This document shows, piece after piece, positions 1-5,804 of a stretch of DNA of 10,292 nt. The notes beneath the pieces were generated by a model, which saw only the letters and a list, made by a program, of their open reading frames with translations, made no database searches and had not been told where the DNA came from. The stretch is from Bordetella parapertussis (GTDB lineage: Bacteria; Pseudomonadota; Gammaproteobacteria; Burkholderiales; SG8-41), in the NCBI GenBank assembly GCA_945870465.1, contig CAMBSS010000147.1, positions 1 through 10,292 on the forward strand, given 5' to 3'. The translations under genes and the position numbers were made by a program. How positions within the stretch are numbered: the stretch's first letter is position 1; each line of letters starts with the position of its first letter.

Positions 1-690
1 TTCGCCGCCGTCCGCATTGCGCTTGACCGCAAGGCCGCCCAGCACGAACTCGGGGTACAGACGGTCGCGGCATTTCTCCAGATAACAGCGGTCCGCCATC
101 TGCGCAATGATGTCGGCGGAACCGAGCATCATCCCAAGCAGCCGGTAAATCGGCGCGGGCATGTCGATTTTGGATATCGCCGTTTCGAAGCCGGTAAAGT
201 GTATAAGTTGGGAAGCGATAACAGCGACGTTCGCCATGCCGATTTTGGGCAGGTAATCTTTCAGAAAATGGGAGCCTAGCGTAACGTGCGTCAGCGTGAG
301 CTCGGCGCCGTTCTTGGTGGTCTCGTCGCTGCGCTGCCGTACGTAACCGCAATCGTGAAACAGCGCGGTGATGACGCCGAGGCGAAACAGCGAATCATCC
401 ATCGGCTCTTTGCCGACGCGGCCGCGTTCGTAACCGTTGATGAGGCGCGCCATTGCCAGCGTCACTTCCAGCACATGCTGGGTGTCGTGGTACGCGGTGT
501 CGCAGGAGTGATAACCGGGGAATTCGCCGCGATACAGCTGCGTCATGTCGCTGAATGCCTGGTCGAGCTTTTCCGTGGATGCGCCTTGATACAGATCGCT
601 GTAGATGCGATTGATCTCGGCGGCGACGGTGGCGGGATCAGTCGTTTTGACCTCCCGGCTGACGTCATATTCGTTACCACGGAAATTCAT
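1..690 (-). CDS. HD-domain metal-dependent phosphohydrolase, 3' end missing
   Basis: Reading the minus strand from ATG at 690 gives 230 codons, open to the window edge, so the C-terminus is missing. The HD-superfamily signature is clear: YHDTQHVLEV at residues 67-76 (H68, D69, H72), ALFHDCGY at 109-116 (H112-D113 metal pair), H135 and H141 in the following helix, H164, and SAD at 191-193. HD proteins hydrolyse phosphomonoesters or phosphodiesters using bound divalent metals; the spacing recalls cyclic-nucleotide phosphodiesterase-like HD proteins, but the substrate cannot be read from sequence. There is no signal peptide or membrane segment, so it is probably cytoplasmic. The start is supported by a good ribosome-binding site (AGAGAGGG at 703-696, 5 nt before ATG). 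A sigma-54-type promoter at 739-724 would give a leader of about 22 nt. The gene faces away from the rest of the window and is transcribed separately from the deacetylase behind it. Confidence 0.85.
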   Translation of the reverse strand, partial: MNFRGNEYDVSREVKTTDPATVAAEINRIYSDLYQGASTEKLDQAFSDMTQLYRGEFPGYHSCDTAYHDTQHVLEVTLAMARLINGYERGRVGKEPMDDSLFRLGVITALFHDCGYVRQRSDETTKNGAELTLTHVTLGSHFLKDYLPKIGMANVAVIASQLIHFTGFETAISKIDMPAPIYRLLGMMLGSADIIAQMADRCYLEKCRDRLYPEFVLGGLAVKRNADGGE

Positions 691-706
691 GGTTGCCCTC
701 TCTGTG

Positions 707-729
707 CTTCACAACCAAAGTTGTGCAAG
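707..729. repeat. Imperfect inverted repeat in the HD-gene leader/promoter
   Basis: CTTCACAAC (707-715) pairs with GTTGTGCAAG (720-729) across a 4-nt CAAA loop; the six inner pairs are perfect and the outer three need one bulged C. It covers the -12 half of the predicted sigma-54 promoter and the predicted transcription start of the HD gene. It could be a repressor operator or a 5'-leader hairpin. Which, if either, cannot be told from sequence, and short inverted repeats also arise by chance. Confidence 0.35.
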
Positions 730-739
730 TTTTGTGCCC
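724..739 (-). promoter_or_regulatory. Sigma-54 (RpoN) -24/-12 promoter of the HD gene
   Basis: On the minus strand positions 739 to 724 read GGGCACAAAACTTGCA. The RpoN consensus is TGGCACG-N4-TTGCW; this site matches GGCAC and TTGCA exactly, with the required spacing from GG (738-737) to GC (726-725). Transcription would start near 713, leaving about 22 nt including the AGAGAGGG ribosome-binding site before the ATG at 690. I saw no good sigma-70 promoter for this gene. If real, expression needs an AAA+ enhancer-binding activator, none of which is encoded in this window; the palindrome at 780-795 is a candidate binding site. Confidence 0.6.
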
Positions 740-779
740 ATGGCTGCCGACAAGATAAGGCAGAAATACCCACCGCAGG

Positions 780-795
780 CGTGAAATATTTCACG
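780..795. promoter_or_regulatory. Perfect 16-bp palindrome, candidate activator or operator site
   Basis: CGTGAAATATTTCACG is a perfect dyad of 16 bases. Its centre lies about 75 bp upstream of the predicted sigma-54 start of the HD gene and about 100 bp from that gene's ATG, in a non-coding stretch behind both minus-strand genes. Its AT-rich core stands out in GC-rich surroundings. Position and symmetry suit a dimeric regulator such as an enhancer-binding protein, but I do not recognise the consensus of a known regulator. Confidence 0.4.
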
Positions 796-881
796 AATCC
801 GGCGATAAAAAGATGGAACTAACGGAAACCACTGCTGAAAACCGCATCAGCGGCCTGACGGTAACACGACAGCCGCGGTCA

Positions 882-1724
882 TCACGCGGCCGCCGCTGCG
901 CGGCGTTGGAACTCTTCCACGGTCTGGTCCACGCGCTGGAACACCGCCCCTTGCTCCTTCAATTTCCGGATCAATTGCTCGAGCATCTTGATGCGATGCC
1001 CGCGGCCGCTGATGTAGGGGTGGCAGGTGAAGGTCAGCACGCCCCACTCGACCGCTTTTTTCATATACCTAAAATCGGCCACCCAGTTTTCGAGCACGAG
1101 GCCCGCGTTCATCAGGCCCGGGCGTATCGCGTTGCCGTTGCGCATGTATTCGAAATGCGGCGCGTCGTCGGTGCTCCAGTTGATCGGCATTTCCACAAGC
1201 TGCGACACGGGCCCGAACCGCGCCGGCTTTTCGAGCCCGATGACGTCGCCCTGCCGCGCGTAATACGGCACGTAGTCGTCGCCCATCATGCTCGAGTCAT
1301 AAGTGAAGCCGTGCTTGAGGAACAATTCGACCGAATGCGGGCTCAGGTCCCAGCCCGGCGAACGGTAACCGCGCGCGTATTCACCGGAGATGCGCTTGAT
1401 CGCTTCGTTGCCGCGCACGAGTTCCGCCTCCTCTTCAGCGCGCGGCAAAGCCACCGGCGAAATATGCCGCCAGCCGTGGTGCCCGATTTCGTGGCCGGCA
1501 TCGACCACCGCCTGCACCGCGCCGGGAAAAGTTTCGATGGTATGTCCCGGCACGTACCAGCTCGATTTGATGCGGTATTTTTTCATCAGTGCAAGCAGCC
1601 GCGGCGCGGCGACGCGCGGACCGAATTCGCCGCGCGAAATGGGCGTCGGTGTAACCGCGCCGCGCGCGACAAAACCCGAGATGGCGTCGAAATCGAACGT
1701 CAGGCAGACGATGTGCTTGGCCAC
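882..1724 (-). CDS. NodB-fold polysaccharide deacetylase-like hydrolase (HpPgdA/PuuE type)
   Basis: This 280-aa protein has the NodB motifs in order: TFDFD at 9-13 (D11/D13, base and metal ligand), HEIGHHGWRH at 78-87 (metal histidines H83 and H87 in the H-x3-H motif), RSPGW at 121-125, and a C-terminal CHP (near residue 236) that supplies the late histidine. The overall pattern (SPGHTIETF-like, DAGHE, LLKHGF-like, YYxRxGD segments) resembles the Helicobacter pylori PgdA/PuuE allantoinase-like branch rather than exported chitin deacetylases. There is no signal peptide or anchor, so it is probably cytoplasmic. The reaction may be N-deacetylation or opening of a cyclic amide/imide; the neighbouring hydantoinase-family gene slightly favours the latter, by inference. 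The start is GTG at 1724; no ATG lies between it and the promoter at 1761-1769, and the ribosome-binding site is weak. The stop is TGA. Confidence 0.85.
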   Translation of the reverse strand: MAKHIVCLTFDFDAISGFVARGAVTPTPISRGEFGPRVAAPRLLALMKKYRIKSSWYVPGHTIETFPGAVQAVVDAGHEIGHHGWRHISPVALPRAEEEAELVRGNEAIKRISGEYARGYRSPGWDLSPHSVELFLKHGFTYDSSMMGDDYVPYYARQGDVIGLEKPARFGPVSQLVEMPINWSTDDAPHFEYMRNGNAIRPGLMNAGLVLENWVADFRYMKKAVEWGVLTFTCHPYISGRGHRIKMLEQLIRKLKEQGAVFQRVDQTVEEFQRRAAAAA

Positions 1725-1760
1725 GGCGCGCTGGAAGGTGACAGTAAAAAGAAGCTCCCG

Positions 1761-1769
1761 ATTATAGCA
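1761..1769 (-). promoter_or_regulatory. Extended -10 promoter for the deacetylase-like gene
   Basis: The minus strand reads TGCTATAAT: a perfect TATAAT (1766-1761) with the TGn extension directly in front. No good -35 box is seen at 16-18 nt, as expected for extended -10 promoters. Transcription would start near 1754, about 30 nt before the GTG start. The -35 region falls against the twin-hairpin repeat at 1783-1841. Confidence 0.6.
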
Positions 1770-1782
1770 GCGCGTACCAACC

Positions 1783-1841
1783 GCTCATGGTGAGGTATCG
1801 AACCATGAGCCGCGTTCACCCTTCGTTACCTCAGGGCGAAC
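1783..1841. repeat. Twin-hairpin REP/BIME-like intergenic repeat
   Basis: Two hairpins sit side by side. The first has a perfect 9-bp stem, GCTCATGGT (1783-1791) with ACCATGAGC (1802-1810), and a 10-nt loop GAGGTATCGA. The second has the stem GTTCACCCT (1814-1822) with AGGGCGAAC (1833-1841), eight Watson-Crick pairs plus one G-T, and a 10-nt loop TCGTTACCTC. The second loop is the reverse complement of the first with one mismatch, so the element is two related units in opposite orientation. It resembles the dispersed palindromes of beta- and gammaproteobacteria carrying CCCT-GAG-TCGA-AGGG type sequence. It lies between divergently transcribed genes, so it is not a simple terminator. Confidence 0.7.
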
Positions 1842-1930
1842 GACAATGCCGTCATGGGTTTCAAGCGCGCCACGCGCCAATTCGCTATCATTGAGCTCCG
1901 AATCCCACGTAGCGACTCCCGCGAAAAATT

Positions 1931-3499
1931 ATGTCCGAACATCTGGTCCAGAACTGGCAGGTCCGTAAACCATTGGCGCGCTCGCGCAATGGCATCGTCG
2001 CCACCCAAAACAAGATCGCCGGCGCGGCCGGCGTAAAAATACTCAACGCGGGCGGTAACGCCGTCGATGCGGCAGTCGCAACGGGCCTCGCGCTCGCGGC
2101 GGTCGAGCCGTGGAACAGCGGGCTGGGCGGCGTCGGCTTCATGCTCGTCTACCTCGCGAAAGAGAAAAAAGTCCACGTCGTCGATTTCGGCCCGATCTCG
2201 TCACGCAACGTGAACCCGGCCGATTTCCCGCTGACCGGCGGCTTCACCACGGACCTTTTCACGTGGCCGACCGTGAAAGACGACCGCAACGTGCATGGAC
2301 CGAACTCGATTGCCGTGCCGGGCCACGTTGATGGCATGGCCACTGCCCTCGCAAAATTCGGCACCAAGTCCTTCGCCGACGTGATCGCTCCTGCGATCGA
2401 ATTGGCCGACCAAGGCATGGCGGTCGACTGGTACCTGACTCTCAAGATCGCGACCACGGCGAAAGAACTCGCGCGCTACCCGAGCACGCGGGACGTGTGG
2501 ATGAAAGACGGTTATCCTGCGACCACGCCGCCGGGCGCGCCGCTGCTGCGGCTGAAGCTCACCGGGCTTGCCGACACCATGCGCAAATTGCAGAAGAACG
2601 GCCCGCGCGATTACTACGAAGGCGAAGTCGCGAGCCTTATCGTAAAGGACCTGAAGGCGCTCGGCGGCATCGTCGACGCGCAGGACCTCAAAAACTATCA
2701 TGCGCGCATCGTCGCGCCGCTCGAAATCGACTATCACGGCGCGCGCCTCGCGTTCGCCGGCGGGCTCACCGCAGGGCCGACCATGGCGCGCGTGCTGGGT
2801 GCGCTCGACAAGCGCAAGACCGCCAAGGGCAAGCCCGACGCGGACTGGTTTGTTGCCTACGCACAGGCGCTGCGCGAAGCCTACGCCGACCGCCTCGAGA
2901 CCATGGGCGAAACCGATGACAGCAAGAACCCCGGCTGCACAACGCACCTCAACGTGATCGACCGCGAAGGCAACATGGTTGCGCACACGCAGACGCTGCT
3001 GTCAGTGTTCGGCAGCCGGCTGGTGCTGCCCTCCACCGGCATCCTGATGAACAACGGCATGATGTGGTTCGATCCGCGGCCCGAGTCGCCGAATTACTTC
3101 GCGCCCGGCAAACGCCCGCTCACCAACATATGCCCGGTCATCGCGCGGCGCGGCGATGAGGGCTGGTTCGCGGTCGGCGCCTCCGGCGGGCGCAAGATCA
3201 TGCCGGCGGTCATGCAGCTCTCGTCCTTCCTGATCGACCACGGCATGACGCTCGAAGACGCGTTCCACCAGCCGCGCATCGACGCCAGCGGCGGCGACAC
3301 GGTAGGTGTCGATCCGCGCCAGCCGCCGGAAGTGCAAAAAGCGCTGGCGGCGAAGTTCCCGCTCAACCAGACAGAACTCGTCGTCTACCCGACCAACTTC
3401 GCGTGTCCCAGCGCGGTGCTGAACGATCCCGCGACGGGCGAGCACCAAGGTATCTCCGACGTTATGTCGCCGTGGTCCGGCGCGGTTGCGCAGGCATAA
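1931..3499 (+). CDS. Gamma-glutamyltransferase-family Ntn hydrolase, cytoplasmic, atypical substrate site
   Basis: This 522-aa protein spans the whole GGT fold: the N-terminal GNAVDAAVA motif, GLGGVGFMLV near 64-73, AVPG near 127, and the small-subunit start PGCTTHLNVIDREGN at 334-348. Autocatalytic cleavage would occur before T337, making it the N-terminal nucleophile. Further on come GKRPLTN, GASGG and a terminal QPRID block. GGT enzymes hydrolyse or transfer gamma-glutamyl groups; relatives cut other amides. Two substrate-binding features of Escherichia coli GGT look altered: the Arg of its DYREMAP segment aligns with G87 here (VDFGP), and its Ser-Ser pair (RPLSS) aligns with T398-N399, while the Gly-Gly of the oxyanion site is kept. 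No signal peptide is present, unlike classical periplasmic GGT (about 580 aa). Substrate is therefore uncertain. The Bug receptor gene follows within a few bases. The ribosome-binding site is weak, and no convincing sigma-70 promoter is visible upstream. Confidence 0.88.
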   Translation: MSEHLVQNWQVRKPLARSRNGIVATQNKIAGAAGVKILNAGGNAVDAAVATGLALAAVEPWNSGLGGVGFMLVYLAKEKKVHVVDFGPISSRNVNPADFPLTGGFTTDLFTWPTVKDDRNVHGPNSIAVPGHVDGMATALAKFGTKSFADVIAPAIELADQGMAVDWYLTLKIATTAKELARYPSTRDVWMKDGYPATTPPGAPLLRLKLTGLADTMRKLQKNGPRDYYEGEVASLIVKDLKALGGIVDAQDLKNYHARIVAPLEIDYHGARLAFAGGLTAGPTMARVLGALDKRKTAKGKPDADWFVAYAQALREAYADRLETMGETDDSKNPGCTTHLNVIDREGNMVAHTQTLLSVFGSRLVLPSTGILMNNGMMWFDPRPESPNYFAPGKRPLTNICPVIARRGDEGWFAVGASGGRKIMPAVMQLSSFLIDHGMTLEDAFHQPRIDASGGDTVGVDPRQPPEVQKALAAKFPLNQTELVVYPTNFACPSAVLNDPATGEHQGISDVMSPWSGAVAQA

Positions 3500-3501
3500 A
3501 C

Positions 3502-4461
3502 TTGCGCCACTGCTTCATGCTCGGAAGCTTGCTCGCAGGCTGCATTGGCGTGCACGCCGCTGAAACAGCGTATCCGGGCAAACCCATTCATTACATCGTG
3601 CCGTTCGCCGCCGGTGGCCCGACGGACATTATGTCGCGCGCAATCGCCGAAAAAGTCGGCGTGGCGTGGGGCCAGCAGGTCGTTGTCGACAACCGAGCCG
3701 GCGGCAATATCGGCACCGAGACCGTCGCCAAATCGGCGCCCGACGGCTACACGGTGATGATAGGTCACGTCGGCACACATGCTATCAACGTGAGCCTTTA
3801 TTCGCAGGTGAACTTCGATCCGGTCAAAGACTTCACGCCGATCACGCTCATCGCCACCTATCCACTGGCGCTGGTCATCAATCCCGGCGTCGCGGCGAAA
3901 TCGGCGACTTAGCTCATCGCGCTGGCAAAAGCGAAACCCGGCACGCTGAATCTCGCTTCGGCCGGCAGCGGCGGGCCGACGCACCTCGCGGGCGAAGTTC
4001 TGAAGAGCCTCGCGCACATCGACATCGTGCACGTGCCGTACAAAGGCAACGCAGCAGCGCTGACTGCGCTAGTGGGCGGCGAAGCGCAAATGATGTTCAG
4101 CAATCTTCTCACTTCCATGCCGCACGTACGCAGCGGCCGGTTGCGCGTGCTGGCGGTATCGACGGCCAAGCGCTCACCGCAAATGCCCGACCTGCCGACC
4201 ATCGCCGAATCAGGAGTGCCCGGCTACGACGTCACGCCGTGGTACGGAATACTCGGCCCTGCGCGCCTGCCGCCGGCCATCGTCGCCAAATGGAACAAGG
4301 AAGTCGCGCGCATCGTCGTGCTGCCCGAAATGAAAGAGCGTTTCGTCACACAGGGCATCGATCTCACATCAAGCACGCCCGAAGCTTTCGCCGCCCTCAT
4401 CAAGGCCGACGTGCCGCGATGGCGCAAGATCGTCAAGGATTCCGGCGCGAAAGCCGACTAG
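3502..4461 (+). pseudogene. Bug (TctC-family) solute-binding receptor interrupted by an in-frame TAG
   Basis: One reading frame runs from the end of the GGT-family gene to TAG at 4459-4461 and encodes a full-length Bug protein (about 315-320 residues, usual for the family) except for a TAG at 3910-3912. Before it lie AYPGKPIHYIVPFAAGGPTD and GGNIGTETVAKSAPDGYT; directly after it, in the same frame, come LIALAKAKPGTLNLAS, GGPTHLAGE, HVPYKGNAAAL and DLPTIAESGVPGY. Homology thus continues without a frameshift. Bug proteins are periplasmic receptors for organic acids and related solutes, often working with TctAB permeases, none of which is here. The start is either TTG at 3502 (AGG about 8 nt upstream, adds an Arg to the signal peptide) or ATG at 3517. 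The signal peptide ends near GVHA-AETAYP; LAGC inside it could be read as a lipobox. Premature termination removes more than half the protein. A sequencing error remains possible. Confidence 0.85.
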
Positions 4462-4467
4462 CAGCTA

Positions 4468-5703
4468 TCAGAAGCGGTCGGGACGGAACGGCGTGATATC
4501 GATGTTCGGCTGCCGGCCGGCGACGAGGTCGGCGATGATGCGGCCGGTCGGCGCGCTGCCGACGAGGCCGAGGTGGCCGTGGCCGAAAGCGTAATAGGTG
4601 TTTGCGAATTTCGTCGCGCGGCCGATCACCGGCATTGAATCCGGCATCGACGGGCGCCGCCCCATCCAGCGTGTCGAATCGACCTCGCGTATGTTCGGAA
4701 ACATGCGCTTCATGTGTTTCACCAGCACGTCGGCGCGGCTGTAGTCGGGCTCGGCTTCGATGCCGGCGAATTCGGTCTGCCCGGCGATGCGCGTGCCCAT
4801 TTCCATCGGTGTGATGAAAAACTTGTTCTGCGCCGAAGCCACCGGCATCGGCAGTTCCAGCGAAGGATCGGAGAACGTGACGTGATAGCCGCGCTCGGCT
4901 TCGAGCGGCACACTGTCGCCCAGCTTCGAGCTGAACTCATTGGAGTGCACGCCCGCGCACAGCACAAGGTTTTCGACTTCGAGCCGTCCCGCATCGGTGT
5001 TGATCGCACGCGGGCCCTGCGGGCCGATTTCGATATCGAGCACTTTGCGCTGCAAGATCGTGCCGCCGTCCTGCTGGAACTGGCGCGCGTAGGTCTTGGT
5101 CAGGCGCTCCGGATTGATGACGTAGCCCTGCTCGGGCAGATGTACGCCGCGCTCGTAGTTGCGGCCCAGCGCCGGCACCAGCCGCTCTATGCCTGCCGCA
5201 TCGATTTCGTTGCAGATCACGCCGCGGTCGCGCCGCAGCTTCCACGCCAGCGCATCGTTGCGATAAGCCTGGTCGGTGTCATAGACGACGATATAGCCGC
5301 TCTTGCGGATGATGTCGCTGCAGTTGGCGTTCTGCGCCAGCGGCGCGTGCGCGTCAAAGGTCTGGTTCAACATGCTGATCAGCGCGTCGGCGATGTATTC
5401 GACCTTGGACCGCGACGTGCTGCCGACGAAGCGCATCAGCCACGGCAGCACCTGCGGGAAATACGACAAGCGTATCTTGAGCGGGCCCATCGGGTCGGCC
5501 AGATAGCCGGGCACTTTTTTCAGGATGCCGGGCATCGCGATCGGCACGCAGGAGCCGGGCGAGAGTATGCCCGCGTTGCCGAACGACGTGTATTCTCCGG
5601 GCGGGCGCATGTCAACGATGGTGACGTCGTGGCCTTCGCGGCGCAGGTAAGCCGCGGTGGCGACGCCGACGATGCCGGCGCCGATGATGGTGATTTTTTT
5701 CAT
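4468..5703 (-). CDS. DadA-like FAD-dependent D-amino-acid dehydrogenase
   Basis: This 411-aa flavoprotein of the DAO superfamily starts with the dinucleotide-binding loop GAGIVG at 8-13 and an acidic residue at the end of the second strand (IVDMRPP), followed by the SFGNAGILSPG segment typical of DadA-like enzymes. The C-terminus has WMGRRPSMPDSMPVIG and a GHGHLGLVGSAPTGR FAD-binding block. Such enzymes oxidise D-amino acids to 2-oxo acids and ammonia and pass electrons to the respiratory chain rather than to oxygen. There is no signal peptide, and the usual position is the inner face of the cytoplasmic membrane. ATG at 5703 is chosen over an upstream in-frame ATG at 5772 because homology begins at MKKITIIG, the extra 23 codons would cover the predicted promoter, and GGA lies about 8 nt before the ATG. 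The gene converges on the Bug gene (6-bp gap) and diverges from the three-subunit dehydrogenase operon. Substrate is not determined. Confidence 0.86.
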   Translation of the reverse strand: MKKITIIGAGIVGVATAAYLRREGHDVTIVDMRPPGEYTSFGNAGILSPGSCVPIAMPGILKKVPGYLADPMGPLKIRLSYFPQVLPWLMRFVGSTSRSKVEYIADALISMLNQTFDAHAPLAQNANCSDIIRKSGYIVVYDTDQAYRNDALAWKLRRDRGVICNEIDAAGIERLVPALGRNYERGVHLPEQGYVINPERLTKTYARQFQQDGGTILQRKVLDIEIGPQGPRAINTDAGRLEVENLVLCAGVHSNEFSSKLGDSVPLEAERGYHVTFSDPSLELPMPVASAQNKFFITPMEMGTRIAGQTEFAGIEAEPDYSRADVLVKHMKRMFPNIREVDSTRWMGRRPSMPDSMPVIGRATKFANTYYAFGHGHLGLVGSAPTGRIIADLVAGRQPNIDITPFRPDRF

Positions 5704-5716
5704 GGGGATTCCAAGT

Positions 5717-5745
5717 TTGCGGGGAACTACGCGTGCCTCAATTAT
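5717..5745 (+). promoter_or_regulatory. Possible weak sigma-70 promoter for the dehydrogenase operon
   Basis: TTGCGG (5717-5722) and AATTAT (5740-5745) are separated by 17 nt. Both match consensus poorly (3/6 and 4/6), but this is the best pair in the 101-bp gap before the flavoprotein gene, and it overlaps the -10 element of the divergent promoter. The call is tentative. Confidence 0.22.
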
Positions 5746-5749
5746 GGCA
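5741..5749 (-). promoter_or_regulatory. Extended -10 promoter for the DadA-like gene
   Basis: The minus strand reads TGCCATAAT: CATAAT matches TATAAT at five of six positions and is preceded by the TGn extension. The start would be near 5734, giving a leader of about 31 nt before ATG 5703. No good -35 hexamer is seen. Confidence 0.4.
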
Positions 5750-5804
5750 AAATTCACGGCAACATGTTTCACAGAATCTCCCCACGCATTTCCTCCCCCT
5801 TCGC

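Noticed and set aside
286..822. Plus-strand open frame of 178 codons
   Set aside because: It lies opposite the HD-domain gene, whose motifs, start and ribosome-binding site are clear; the plus-strand translation shows no recognisable domain. Long antisense frames are common at this GC content.
813..1793. Plus-strand open frame of 326 codons
   Set aside because: It is antisense to the deacetylase-like gene; its translation is rich in Arg, His and Ala, as expected for a shadow frame, and has no domain.
1842..1930. Sigma-70 promoter for the GGT-family gene
   Set aside because: TATCAT at 1886-1891 resembles a -10 box, but no matching -35 element lies at a usable distance and there is no TGn extension, so it is too weak to annotate.
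2201..2986. Minus-strand open frame of 261 codons
   Set aside because: It is antisense to the GGT-family gene and shows no family motifs.
3910..3912. Programmed recoding of TAG (pyrrolysine or readthrough)
   Set aside because: No structural element or Pyl machinery is visible, Bug proteins are not known to be recoded, and the same gene uses TAG as its proper stop at 4459-4461. A nonsense mutation or sequence error is simpler.
4459..4470. Bidirectional terminator between the convergent Bug and DadA-like genes
   Set aside because: The gap is only 6 bp and no stable hairpin followed by a T-run is visible. The same holds for the 2-bp gap at 8577-8578.
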